64,000 nt of DNA from Selaginella moellendorffii (lineage: Eukaryota > Streptophyta > Lycopodiopsida > Selaginellales > Selaginellaceae). How positions within the stretch are numbered: position 1 is the stretch's first letter; each line of letters opens with the position of its first letter. Positions 33,421-45,095 of this stretch are shown piece after piece. Where the stretch lies: positions 282,479 through 346,478 of the forward strand of contig NW_003314364.1 of assembly GCF_000143415.4 (NCBI RefSeq). Direction: 5' to 3'. The notes under the pieces are model-generated. The model ran no database searches. It saw only the letters and a program-made list of their open reading frames with translations, and had not been told where the DNA came from. A program made the translations under genes and the position numbers.

Positions 33421-33908
33421 GTAGTTGAACACCGAGAACTTAAGTCTACCAAGTGGGATCAGTCGAAAGTTGACCCAAAGGTAAAAATGCATGTATTCCT
33501 AGAAATGAATTGATCTTGAGTTCCTTAAGCAGGTTTGTGGGGCCTTATGAGATTGAGGCACAAATTGGTAAGGTGTCTCTTGGTCCTTGTGAAGCAGATC
33601 CTCAAAGTATGACTTCAGTAAATTCACATGAAACATATGGTGCATCCTCCCCGTCTCTCAAGGAAGTCAGAGGCAATATAAAACCTTTACCTGAGGTTAT
33701 CCAAGGGGAAGAGGAAGTTGAGGCTATCCTCAATGCGCACAAGAGCAAACAATAAAGACAGGAAATGAGGGAGTTCTATGTGAAAATGAAAAAATTTTCA
33801 CACTGTGAAGCAACATGGGAACCGGAGGAGAACCTAGCGAATGTGTGGGATCTAGTGGAAGAATTTTTGCAAGGTAGAACTCTATATACTTATGCAAAGT
33901 TCAATTAA
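33421..33908 (+). pseudogene. pol: Integrase tail with chromodomain
   Basis: RFVGPYEIEAQIGKV (GPY/F module, about 33530) followed by EVEAILNAHKSKQ, a TAA, REFYVKMKKF, CEATWEPEENLANVW and LVEEF (33718-33880). This is the chromodomain signature EhIL...YLVKWKG...TWEPEENL; the aromatic KWKG is degraded to KMKK. It defines the element as a chromovirus, a lineage thought to target chromatin marks. Confidence 0.8.
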
Positions 33909-34310
33909 AGAATCTATTTTGAGAAATTGAACAATGTCATATGTTGGGACTTGAAGGCGCACTGAAGTTAAGCTAATTAACATGGGATAGCTAGGTCGAC
34001 CAGGCATAGGGAACTATACCCAACTCTCCACGGGGATGCCAAATCCGTAAACGTATTCTATGGAGGTTGGGTTTGAGTCCCAACCCTCTAGTAAAGCAAG
34101 GCTGAGTTCAAGTCCCAACCTCATACTAGGGCATCGTGAGGGGAGGGGTATAGAGACACCTATATTCCGTTGTTATGGGCTTTTGGCCGGGGAGGCTAAC
34201 TTAGGCACACTGTTAAGTGAGGGGACGCCTCAAAGACATGGTCAACAAGTTGTAGGATTAAAAAGAGGCGTTCAATATGGGCATCAAGCTTCTTCTATGG
34301 GTGGTGGAGT
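33909..34310 (+). other. 3' untranslated part of the chromovirus
   Basis: No coding sequence. Two T-loop-like blocks GGTTGGGTTTGAGTCCCAAC (about 34064) and GAGTTCAAGTCCCAACCTC (about 34104), a GGGGATGCC-type stretch, and the purine tract ATGGGTGGTGGAGT (34297-34310). Alignable with the end of the non-autonomous elements (26340-26600), indicating common descent. Confidence 0.6.
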
Positions 34311-35690
34311 TGTAAGGAACCAACTCCCCAAGGTGTTGAAGGCTAAATGATCCCTGAAAGTATGAGCAAAATGATAAAGAGTTCATCGGATGAGACCGAG
34401 TCCAAGATTGAGTCCGCAATTGATTCTAAGACCGAGTTCGAGACTGAGTCCGAGATCGACTTGGAGACCAAGTCCAAGATCGACTTGGAGACCAAGTCCA
34501 AGATCGACTTGGAGACCAAGTCCAAGATCGACTTGGAGACCGAGTCTGAGATTGACTTGGAGACCGAGTTCGAGACCAAGTTTGAGATCTGAGATCGGGT
34601 CCGAGACCGAGTCCAAGTTCGAGTTTGAGACAGAGTTCGAGGTCAGGTCCTAGACCAACTTGGGGACCGAGTTCAAGACAGAGGCCAAGATCAATTCCAA
34701 GACTGAGTCCGAGACTAACTTGGAGACCAAGTTCGAGACAGAGGCCGAGATCGACTTTGAGACCAAGTTTGAGATCTGAGATCGGGTTTGAGACCAAGTC
34801 TGAGATCGAGTTCGAGACAGAGTTCAAGGTCGGGTCTGAGATCGAGTTTGAGACTGAGTCCGAACGAGGTTGAGTTTGAGATTGACTACGAGATCAAGTC
34901 TGAATACTAATACAGCTCATGGGGTGAAAGCCCAAAGTGTGTGTCTCCTGAGGGGGGGCGGGGCTGCAGGGAATTCCAATAATATAGTAGGGATAGTGAG
35001 GTCTAGGAACTAGTCTTGAAAGAACTCTCTAGTGGTGTTTCCAAACTGACTTGAGGTTGAGATTGGGGCAAAAGGGCCTTGGGTGGGAGTGAGCATGGAC
35101 TCAGGTGGTGCTGGAGAGGCCACCCAAGGAAGTGCTCAAGAGCAGTTCCCACTCCCGGAAGGGAAACCGACTGTGGTAGCTCATGTAGAGTGGTGCTTCA
35201 CTTATACCTTGTGGCTTCTTGGTCTTTGCCCTTCCTAGGGGCTTGGGCCTTCCCTTCGGGATGGAAGTGGGGGAGTAGGGGTACCCATACCGGGTTTTTA
35301 AGCCACGGTGTTTCCACCCGGCGTCCCGAAGCAAGTGTTGCACCTAAGGCTTGGGATTTAAAGTGTCTCATGATCAAGTCTTTTTGTACTAAGGGATGTT
35401 AGAAACTTGGAGGCTTGGTGTGCTTGGCTGCTTATTCCTGCGGGGAATGTAGTTGAACCTTAAGTTTAGTCTAACCTATGGAGTGGGATTGGGAGAGATT
35501 TGGGAATTTGTGGATGGATGGCTAACACTCCAGTGCTTGTGCAATAAGTAGTTGAAATTAAGTAGGACCAAGTAGAAACTAGTATAATAAGCAGGAACCT
35601 TGGCAAAGGAACTTAGCTAAGGCCAAGGCAATGTTGGTTGGATAGACGAGATAAGCTGGCAAATTGGAAAGGAAAAATTTGTGGCTTACA
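34311..35690 (+). repeat. 3' LTR of the gypsy element
   Basis: 1380 bp. Hexamer tract 34380-34910, GTGAAAGCCCAAAGTG at 34924, CCAATAATATAGTAGGGATA at about 34977, end GTGGCTTACA. Clearly more diverged from its partner than the LTRs of the nested element, as expected for an older insertion. Confidence 0.85.
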
Positions 35691-36430
35691 TTTAGTTACT
35701 CATTGCAAGAGAAATGAGCCATCCATCCACAGATTTCTAAATTTTCTTTTAATTTTCTTTTCTTAATTTTCTTTTCTTCTCTTTGGGTTAGACTATGCTT
35801 AAGGTTTGACTACACTCCCACAAACACAAATAACCAAACACACTAAGCCTCCAAGTTCCTAACATCCTTTATGTAAGTAACTAAATTTTCCATTTTACTT
35901 TAGCCACTTATCCATACTTTTGACCACTTGGAAGATTCTCACTCATGAACTCTATAATTCTTATTTTTGACTTAGGGATATACTAGCCTCGTGAATGGCA
36001 TGTATGTCACTCAACCTTTGCACTTGGTCTAAGTGCTCCATATGTTTAATCCTATGATCGACACCCAAAGGTACCATTGACATATCAGCCAATTACACTA
36101 AGGCTATGCCCATTCACCCTTGTTACATTGGTAGTTCAAGACTATCTGCATCATAGTTTGTCTTTCAAAAATTGGGCCATCCATCCATGAATGGTTATCC
36201 CTTGACAACACCTTAGTGCCCTTAGGATGCCTAGAGACATAGGGAACACCTTTCCTTAATGTCTCTTCTTCCATCCCCACCAAGTCCCTTTTCATCCATG
36301 GCCATGCTCACAAGGCTGGGTAGTTTTTGAGTTGAGCTCAAGTCAATGAAAGTCAATAAAGTCCACCAAATACAAAAGTTGATATTTAAATGATTGGTTC
36401 AGGATGAACCAACAATTCTATTCAAAACTT
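35691..36430 (-). repeat. Inverted LTR fragments
   Basis: 35695-35875 is a gypsy LTR end in reverse (GGTTAGACTATGCTTAAGGT...). From 35874 TGTAAGTAACTAAATTTTCC begins a reversed non-autonomous-type LTR end running to about 36310 (CACTTGGTCTAAGTGCTCCA...). Confidence 0.65.
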
Positions 36431-36645
36431 AAGATATATTTTCAGTCCAAGAAAAAGCTAAATAATATAAGTCCAATAAGAAAATAAATATCACAAGTCA
36501 AAGAAGAAACTCTATATTACTACTAAAAATTTTGACCAAAAAAAAAATTAAACTTAGTCTTCCTCAACATCCACATCCACAAAAGGAGTTCGTATAGTAT
36601 TATGCTTTCTAACTGTGGGCTTTTATTGTATATGAGTTTATGCCA
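36431..36645. other. AT-rich sequence, no feature
   Basis: Nothing recognised. Confidence 0.4.
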
Positions 36646-36955
36646 TTGCTGTAAGCAACTAAATTTTCCATTCTACTTTAGTCACTTAACCACACTTTTG
36701 ACCACTTGGAAGAGTCTCACTCACAACCTCCATAAGTTTTATTCCGGACTTGGGGCTTGCCAGTCTCGAAAATGGCATCGCTACCACTCAACTTTTGCAC
36801 TTGGTCGAAGTGCTCCACATGTCCAATTCTATGACTGACACCCCAAGGTACCACCGAATATTAGCCTGTTATGCTAAGGCCATGCCCATTCACCTTGGTC
36901 ACATTGGTGGTCCAACACCACCTGCATCAAAGTTTTGTCTTTCAAAGACTGAGCC
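36646..36955 (-). repeat. Inverted LTR fragment
   Basis: Another reversed LTR end beginning TGTAAGCAACTAAATTTTCC; breaks off at about 36955 where a plus-strand LTR fragment begins. Confidence 0.65.
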
Positions 36956-37735
36956 AAATCCAAATCCGAGTCTAAGTTCAAGTCCGAGTCTAAGTCCAAA
37001 TACTAATACAGACTGTTGGATGAAAGCCCAAAGCAATTGTCCCCTAGGGGGGGGAGGAGGGGTTCCAAAAATATAGTAGGGAAAGTGTGGGGGTTGAACC
37101 CTAGTGGACCCAATTTGGCTAGGAAAGGCCAGTGTGACCCATGAAGGCTATACTTAGTGAATATGGAAAGACAAGTGGGGTAGCTTGGTGAAGTGTTCAA
37201 GAGCTGGTTTTAGTTCCCCTGGGAGATCGAATGGTTGATGCTCCCAGTCCAAACGTGAGTGGCACTACCTACTTAAATACTTAGCGTGGCTCAATGAAAC
37301 CTTGCTCTAAGCTCATGGCTAGAGCACCCAAAGGTGGAAGGTGAGGAGAGTACCTATGAGGCTCACGTAGAGCCACGGTGTTCTGAAATGTTATCCCAAA
37401 GTCCCAAATGGTGGAAAGGAAGAGGAGCAGTCCTTTGGTGTACTGACCAAGGATGCGGTCAGATGACAAGGAAGTCCTAGAGAACAAAAGGACTTAGTGG
37501 TTGGGCCTATGGGCTTTGATCCAATGGCAATATTGGCAAACACAGCTATGGAAAGAAAGGAACTTGGTGGGGACTGGAAAAGAGATATTGGGGAAAGTTA
37601 TTCCCCATGTTTATGGGCATTCTAAGGATGCTAAAGAGTGGATCTAAGATGATCTCTCAAAGACAGATGGCCTAATCCTTGAGAGATAAGACTGTGATGT
37701 AGGTGGTGTTAGACCACTAGTGTGACCAAGGTGAA
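36956..37735 (+). repeat. Plus-strand LTR fragment
   Basis: Hexamer-like start (36958-37005), GATGAAAGCCCAAAGCA at 37020, CCAAAAATATAGTAGGGAAA at 37061, then LTR body to GTGACCAAGGTG. Lacks both LTR termini; facing the preceding inverted piece. Confidence 0.65.
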
Positions 37736-38542
37736 GGTCGCATTGACACCACTGATTTACTTTTAGGTGTCTTTCCTACTTAGTCACTTTGACCAAGTCA
37801 CACCATTACCAATAGTTTGAATCACCACTTTGAACTAGGAATTTTATTTCTTAACCAAACAAGGACTTTGTCTTTATTTAGCCAGATTCTGGGGAATATC
37901 CATTGAAAATCTAGTGGGAGTATTTGATTTTATGTGTAGAATATGCATTTTTACCCAAGGAATATTCATTTTCACGCAGGGAATACATGTCTTTATATAG
38001 AGAATATCCAATATTATATGTAGAATATTCTACCAGGACCAATAAGGTAACACTATATGTCCTATTTTCATGCATTACAGACTCTCACACAATATAGACT
38101 CTTTTTCATGGAGCATCAATTTACGAATAATATGCCATAATAAGAACTCTCTCACTACAATTTTTTTTGCCAAGAATCTTCCTAGGGATCTCTTCTTTAA
38201 CAGGTCTTAATGTGGGGGGTTTGAAGTATAATAAAGAAAACCTAAAAAGTGTTTTTGAGCCATATTGGGTTTGGGTAGGCTTCTCAAAGAACTGCTCAAA
38301 AATAATTCTCACTTCTAAAAAGGAAATCAATTGTTGTGCTCTTGGAATAATGCCTCATGTAAATACTATAAAGTTTATTGGTCCTTAGCTCCTTAAGAGG
38401 CTTAAACTTTTATTCTTATCTACATCATGCCCTTGAAACCACCTCATACAACAAAAATATTCAATAACACTCTTTACAAGTACACTAAACTTCTAATTTC
38501 TTAATATTCTTTAGTACAATAAGATTTAATTATGAAACATTA
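37736..38542. other. Inverted interior piece and AT-rich debris
   Basis: 37755-37885 is the reverse complement of the non-autonomous interior near 46490-46620. 37886-38160 is AT-rich with repeated GAATAT. 38170-38400 resembles a decayed reversed/forward gypsy LTR (GGTTTGGGTAGGCTTCTCAA, AGAACTGCTCAAAAAT). Confidence 0.5.
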
Positions 38543-40016
38543 TGTAAGCAACTAATTTTTCCATTCTACTTTAGTCACTTAACCACACCTCCGACCACTT
38601 GGAGGAGTCTCACTCACAACCTCCATAAACCCTACTCTGGACTTGGGGCTACCTAGCCCCGAGGATGGCATCCATGCCACGCAACCTTTGCACTTGGTCC
38701 AAGTGCTCCACGTGTCTGATCCCATGACCGACACCCCAACATACCACCAACATATCAACCCATTACACTATGGCCTTGCCCATTCACCTTGGTCACACTG
38801 GTGGTCCAACACCACCTCCCTCACAATCCCGTCTCTCAAAGTCTAGTCTATCTGCCCAGGAGTGATCATCCCAGATCCACTCCTTAGCATCCCTAGGATG
38901 CCCGCAGACATGGGGAATAGCCTTCCCCAAAATCCTTTTTCCAATCCCTACTAAGTCCCTTTCTATCCATGGCCATGTTCGCTAACACTGACACTTAATC
39001 AAGGCCTATAGACCCAACCACTAAGTCTCATGGTCCTCTGGGACTTCCTCACTACATGACCATATCCTTAGTCATTACACCAGAGGACTACTCCTCTTCC
39101 TTTCCACAATCTGGGACTTTGGGACAACACTTTAGAACACCGTGGCCCTACGCAAGCCTCGGGGGTACTCTCCCTGCCTTCCGCCTTTGGGTGCTCTAGC
39201 CATGGGCTTAGAGCGAGGTTCTATTGAGCCATGCCAGGTATCCAAGTAGGTAAAGCCACCCACACTTGGACTGGGAGCATTGACCATTTGATCTCCCGAA
39301 GGAACTAGAGCCGGCTTTTGAACACTTCACCATGCTACCCCACTTATCGGTCCGTATTCACTCTAGCCTTAGACTTCCCAATGGTCATCCCATCACCCAA
39401 CAGCTGGGTATGGCCTTCTTGGGCCAAACTGGCCTTTCCTGGCCAAATTGGCTCCACTGGGCTCCAACCCCCACACTCTCCCTACTATACTTGGGACGAT
39501 CGCTTTGGGCTTTCACCCAATGGCCTGTATTAGTATTCAGACTCAGACTCAGACTTGAACTCGGACTCGGACTCGATCTCAGTCTCGGTCTCAGTCTTGG
39601 ACTCAGGCTCAAACTCGGTCTCGGACTCGGCCTCGGACTCGGACTCAATCTCAGTCTTGGTTTTGGTCTCGGTTCCATCTCGGACTCCATCTTGGGTCCA
39701 TCTGGGACTCCATCTCAGGTCCATCTCAGACTCCATCTTGAGTCCAGCTCGGACTCCATCTCGGGTTCATTTTGGACTTCATCTTGGGTCCATCTCGAAC
39801 TCCATCTTAGACTCCATCTCGAACTCCATCTCAGACTCCATCTCTCACTCCATCTCAAGTCCATCTCGGACACTTCCACATATCATGTGTTGGTCCTTTT
39901 GGGTCCCTTTTTAGAGCCTCGCTTATTGCTCGTTTTGTGCTCATTCCTCAAGCACTTTGTTGGGAGTTTCACTCCCACTCTTAACCTTTCAAGTCGGAGC
40001 TTTTAGTCCAAACATG
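38543..40016 (-). repeat. LTR in minus orientation, terminally inverted
   Basis: Begins TGTAAGCAACTAATTTTTCC (reverse of an LTR end) and runs through an inverted hexamer tract (39540-39880) to ...TTTAGTCCAAACATG. The last 90 bp that should complete the LTR are instead present in plus orientation at 40017-40107. Confidence 0.75.
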
Positions 40017-40107
40017 TGTGAGACACAAAATCCCTAGGCCCCAAAGTGGAGCCGGAAGGGTGCCATGTGGTGGTGGCCGAAGCGAAAACCAAACGAGCGT
40101 AACGCGT
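40017..40107 (+). repeat. Inverted LTR start segment
   Basis: TGTGAGACACAAAATCCCTA... to AACGAGCGTAACGCG, the first 90 bp of an LTR, oriented opposite to the LTR body on its left and followed directly by the next LTR start. Confidence 0.75.
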
Positions 40108-41756
40108 TGTGAGACACAAAATCCCTAGGCCCCAAAGTAGAGCCGGAGGGGCACCACGTGGTAGTGGCCGAAGCGAAAGCCAAACGAGCGTAACACATTT
40201 GAACTAAAAGCTCCGCCTTGAAAGGTCGAGAGCGGGAGTGGAACCCCTAACAAAGCGCTTGAGGAATGAGCATGAAGCGAGCCATAAGCGAGGCTCCAAA
40301 AAGGGACCCGAGATGGACCCGAGATGGAGTCCGAGATGGACCCAAGATGGACCCGAGATGGAGTCCGAGATGGACCCGAGATGGAGTCCAAGATGGACCC
40401 GAAATGGAGTCCGAGATGGACCCGAGATGGACCCAAGATGGAGTCCGAGATGGACCCAAGATGGAGTCCGAGATGGAGTCCGAGATGGAGTCTGAGATGG
40501 ACCCGAGATGGAGTCCGAGATGGACCCGAGATGGAGTCCGAGATGGACCCGAGATGGACCCGAGATGGAGTCCGAAGTCGAGACCGAGACCGGGACCAAG
40601 ACCGAGACCGAGACCGAGACCGAGATTGGGACCGAGACCAAGACCGAGGCCGAGGCCGAGACCGAGCCTGAGCCCGAGTCCGAGTCCAAGTCCGAGTCCG
40701 AGTCTGAGTCCGAGTCCGAGTCCGAGTCTGAGTCCGAGTCCGAGTCCGAGTTCGAGTCTGAGAGGGTGAAAGCCCAAAGCGTTCGTCTCCCAGACTCTGG
40801 GGGGTTTGGTGAGCTCCAAAAGTATAGTAGGGGGAGGACTGCAGTGGAGCCAGTTTGGCCAGGAAAGGCCAGTTTGGCCCAGGAAGGCTAGACCCAGTGT
40901 TGGGTGATGAGCTGCCCACTGGGAAGTCCAAGACTAGAGTGAACACGGACCGACAAGCGGGGTAGCTTGGTGAAGTGTTCAAGAGCCGGCTCTAGTTCCC
41001 CCGAGAGATCGACTGGCCGATGCTCCCAGTCCAAGTGTGGGTGGCACTACCTACTTGGATACCTGTCATGGCTCAACGGAACCTCGCTCTAAGCCCATGG
41101 CTAGAGCACCTAAAGGCGAAAGGTGGGGAGAGTACCCATGAGGCTTGCGTAAGGCCACGGTGTTCCGAAATGTTGTCCCAAAGTCCCAAACGGTGAAAGG
41201 GAAGAGGAGTAGGCCTCTAATGCAGTGACCAAGGATACGGTCACATGGTGAGGAAGTCCCAAAGGATAGTGGGACTTAGCAGTCAAGCCTGTGGGCCTCA
41301 ATCCAGTGGCAGTGTTGGCGAACACGGCCATGGACTAAAAGGGACTGGGTGGGGACTGGAAAAGAGTTGTCGGGGAAGGCTATTCCCCATATTTGCGGGC
41401 ATCCTAAGGATGCTAAGGAGTAGATCTGGGATGATCGCTCATGGACGGACGGCCCAGTCTTTGAGAGACGGGATTATGATGTAGGTGGCGTTAGACCACC
41501 GGTGTGACCAAGGTGAATGGGCATGGCCTAGTGTAACGGGCTGGTATGTCGGTGGTACCTTGGGGTGTCGGTCATGGGATCGGACACATGGAGCACTTGG
41601 ACCAAGTGCAAAGGTTGAGTGGCATGGATGCCATTCTCAGGGCTGGCAAGCCCCAAGTCCTAACTAGGACTTATGGAGGTTGTGAATGAGACTCCTTCAA
41701 GTGGTCGGAGGTGCAGTTAAGTGACTAAAGTAAAATGGAAAAATTAGTCGCTTACA
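40108..41756 (+). repeat. 5' LTR of copy 2
   Basis: 1649 bp, clearly diverged from the LTRs of copy 1 (for example GAGTCTGAG variants in the hexamer tract). Ends CGCTTACA; primer site TGGTATCGGAGTT follows at 41760. Confidence 0.88.
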
Positions 41757-42481
41757 ATTTGGTATCGGAGTTGTTCCTTAGTCCAACTTTTATTGGTGCT
41801 CAAGTATATCACCATTGATGTTGGCATCGGAAGGTCCTAGGAGTGGGCCTATCTTGGAGGAGTAGCATGTCGAGATGACATGGCTCTCCACTCAAGTTCA
41901 CGCGTGAACTTGGGCACAATGTGGTGGATAAAAAAAGGCCAATAATGAAACGACTTTGGGATCTTGGGAACAGTATAAGGTCTCCTCAGAGAGCTGAGGA
42001 TGTGATCCTAATGAGCGTTTGATGCAGCAAACAGGCTAACGTAGTTGTGATAAACAACTATAGTTGGGATCACGGGAAAGATGTAGACTCCAAAACAATA
42101 AAGGAGTCACAAGATTATCCTCATATAATTGAGGTTGGTGCTCATGAATGTGAGACCAGAGGTAATGACCGTGGGAGGTCAAATACGGAAGAGGACTCAA
42201 GTCCTTGAAATGGTAGATGGGGCTACCTTTAATAAATGCTGGAACAACCCAAGGAGTTGGGGGGTGTACTTAGAGATGAGTTGGTATTCTGATCGCATGG
42301 ACAAGTAGTCCTAAGGGGCAAAGGTTGGGACTTATGGAGGTTGTGAATGAGACTCCTCCAAGTGGTCGGAGGTGCGGTTAAGTAACTAAAGTAAAATGGA
42401 AAAATTAGTCGCTAACAGTGTGTGGGATTATAAAGTGAGCATACCTGGATTGAGGAACCACTCCCTATGCTATTGGGTAGG
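41757..42481 (+). other. Interior of copy 2, first part
   Basis: Non-coding. 42327-42416 is a captured LTR end (GGGACTTATGGAGGTTGTGA ... GTCGCTAACA) replacing about 1.1 kb of the interior present in copy 1. Confidence 0.65.
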
Positions 42482-43077
42482 TGTAAGCTCCTGAGTTTGG
42501 ACTTCCCAGGAGGTCACCCAGCCCAGTACTATTCAAACCCAAGGACGCTTAACTCCAACTATCCCAAGACCCTTAACCGATTGGAAAAGGGGGTGCACTC
42601 TTGTTCATGGGCCCTTTCCCTCTATATTTGAACCCCAACGGATCGTCTTTCGAGTCGTTCCCTTTAGTTGCTTACAATCCACCACGCTTCCCTGCAAGTT
42701 CACGCCCTCGTGAACGGAAGCTGAGAGCCGCAGCTCTCCCGAGAGCCTCGCTCTCTTGACACCCTACCCCTCGGGTCGAGCCCAGCGGGAGCAAACTGGA
42801 CCAGCCAGATGTCAATCAACATGTGGTGTGATTCCCTTAAGCCAACCAACAGAGTCGGACCCAAGACCCCTCTGATACCAAATGTAAGCTCCTGAGTTTG
42901 GACTTCCCAGGAGGTCACCCAGCCCAGTACTATTCAAACCCAAGGACGCTTAACTCCAACTATCCCAAGACCCTTAACCGATTGGAAAAGGGGGTGCACT
43001 CTTGTTCATGGGCCCTTTCCCTCTATATTTGAACCCCAACGGATCGTCTTTCGAGTCGTTCCCTTTAGTTGCTTACA
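42482..43077 (-). mobile_element. TRIM (miniature LTR retrotransposon)
   Basis: 596 bp. Two apparently identical 195-bp LTRs (42482-42676, 42883-43077), TGTAAGCTCCTGAG...GTTGCTTACA. Between them 206 bp with no ORF; CTCTGATACCAAA abutting the right LTR is the complement of an initiator-Met primer site, so the element points to the minus strand. Target duplication GTAGG at 42477-42481 and 43078-43082. The empty site is intact in copy 1 at about 25605-25620 (ATTGGGTAGGTTCATCCC). Confidence 0.93.
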
Positions 43078-43082
43078 GTAGG

Positions 43083-43345
43083 TTCATCCCTAAGAATACT
43101 TGCTAAGGCATGATAGAAAGTGCAAAGCTATCCTCCTGGTCTGGAGGAGAATGACCGAAGGAAAGGTGTGAAGCCAAAAGCAAGAAGTAAGGGGGATAGA
43201 ACCGAACCATAGGAATCGAAAGACATCACCAAGGTTGGTTATGCCAGCTAGGAGTGGAGAATCAAGTGGGGGCTTGAGGGTGTTGCTGCTAGCAACCGTG
43301 ATGCCATGGAGAGTCTAAAATATGGAATTGTCCATGTTAGACTAT
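43083..43345 (+). other. Interior of copy 2, second part
   Basis: Aligns with 25615-25876 of copy 1; ends with the target ACTAT (43341-43345). Confidence 0.7.
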
Positions 43346-44493
43346 TGTAAGCCACAAATTTTTCCTTTCCAATTTGCCAGCTTACCTCGTCTATCCGTCC
43401 AACACTGCCTTGGCTTTTGCTAAGTTCCCTTGCCAAGGTTCTCGCCTATGGTACCAGCTCTTACTTGGTTTCAGCTACTCACTGCACGAGCAACGGAGAG
43501 TTAGCCATCCTTCCACGGATTCCCAAATCACTCCCAATCCCCCTCCCCGGGTTAGACTGGACTTAAGGTTCGGCTACACTCCCCGCAAGCACAAGCAGCC
43601 AAGCACACCAAGCTTCCAGATTCCTAACATCCCTTGGTACCACAAGACTTGATCATGGGACCCTCTAAATCCCAAGTCTTGAGTGCAACACTTGCTTCGG
43701 GACGCCGGGGCGAAACACCGTGGCCTAACGGCCCGGTATGGGTACCCCTCGCCCCCCACATCCATCCCGAAGGAAGGCCCAAGCCCCTAGGAAGGGCGAG
43801 GACCAATGAGCCGCATGGTACTCAAGTGGGGCACCACTCCACATGAGCCGGGAGCACCGCAATCGGTTTCCCTTTCGGGAGTGGGAGCTGCTCTTGAGCA
43901 CTTCCTTGGATGGCCCCTCCGGCACCAGCCAAGTCCATGCTCACTCCCACCCAAGGCCCCTTAGTCCCAGTCCCAACCTCAAGTCGGTTTGGAAGCCCAA
44001 CTGGAGAGTCCCTTCAAAACTGGTTCCTGGACCTCACTATCCCTACTATACTTTTGGAACCCCCTGCAGCCCCCCCCCCCTGGGGGACGCACGCTTTGGG
44101 CTTTCACCCCTTGACCCGTATTAGTATTTGGACTTAGTCTCTGGCTCGATCTCGGATCCGATTTCGGATCCGACTTCGGATTCGGTCTCGGACTCGATCG
44201 CGGACTCGATCTCGGACCCGATCTCGGGCCCGACCTCGGACTCGACTTCGGACTCGGTCTCGGACCCGATTTCGGATCTCGGACTCCGTCTCGAACTCGG
44301 TCTCGAACTCGGACTCGAACTCGGTCCCCGAGTCGGTCTCGGACTCGATTCCGGACTCGATCTCGAACTCGGTCCTAGAGTCGGTCTTGGACTCGATCTT
44401 TGACTTGGTCCCATCCGATGAACTCTTTGTCATTTTGGTCATGCTTTCGGGGTTCCCTTAGCCTACGACACCTCGGCGAGTTGGTTCCTTACA
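43346..44493 (-). repeat. Solo LTR of the gypsy family
   Basis: 1148 bp reversed gypsy LTR (TGTAAGCCACAAATTTTTCC ... GGTTCCTTACA), with 5-bp duplication ACTAT at 43341-43345 and 44494-44498. Empty site in copy 1 near 25870 (GTTAGACTATATGGCAATTG). A solo LTR with intact duplication is the product of recombination between the two LTRs of one insertion. Confidence 0.92.
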
Positions 44494-45095
44494 ACTATGT
44501 GGCAATTGGAAAGCTTGCAAAAAGGGAGGCCTTAGTAAGCTAAGGGACAGAGTTCCTTCAAGGTTCCTAAAGATGATTCTAGGTAGTTTAGTACCTAGAA
44601 AGGCCAAGTGTAAATGGTTCATAGAACGCGCGAAATCAAAGTGGCGCAGCAAAAGCGTGGTCTTGAAGCTTGCCATGAGGCAAGGCTATCAAGATTAGGG
44701 AAGAAGTTCCCGAGTGTTCAAAGAGAGGGCTTTGAACGAAAGTCGATGACCAAGGGCTTTCACGCTTGTGCATGAACCATGTTATAGTGGTCGGAGGACT
44801 TGCCAAAGCGAGATTGGCAAGTCAGGGGAACAAATACCCTAGTTGAAGGTGATAACTTCAAAAGGGTGGGCCATGGGGCCAAGCATGGAGGAGTCCATGC
44901 ATGATCATAGACTTGTCAAGTGAGAGGACTTGGCAGTGTGGAGGAACTAGGTTCCTAAGCTGTGATCTATAGCGCGCTTTGAGTATAAGTTGGTGCACCG
45001 GCGTGTGGAGTCACGCCAGGCATCCTGGGTGATGCCGTCCGTAGATGCATATACGGAGGTTGGGTTCGAGTCCCAACCCTCTAGTGCTTGGGTTC
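44494..45095 (+). other. Interior of copy 2, third part
   Basis: Aligns with about 25869-26474 of copy 1; contains the first T-loop-like block GGTTGGGTTCGAGTCCCAAC (45058) and ends with the LINE target TCTAGTGCTTGGGTTC (45080-45095). Confidence 0.7.

Larger units (their letters stand above)
20129..35690 (+). mobile_element. Ty3/gypsy chromovirus, defective, with nested insertions
   Basis: LTR element with LTRs at 20129-21255 and 34311-35690, both starting TGTAAGGAACCAACTCCCC and ending GTGGCTTACA. A primer site TGGTATTGAAACC follows the 5' LTR and a purine-rich GGGTGGTGGAG precedes the 3' LTR. Gene order gag, protease, RT, RNase H, integrase, chromodomain identifies a chromovirus. It is interrupted by a non-autonomous LTR element (22223-29716) and a LINE (32108-32907). 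Many stops and a lost RT active site make it inactive. The flanks (TTATT left, TTTAG right) do not match, so no target duplication is visible. Confidence 0.85.
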
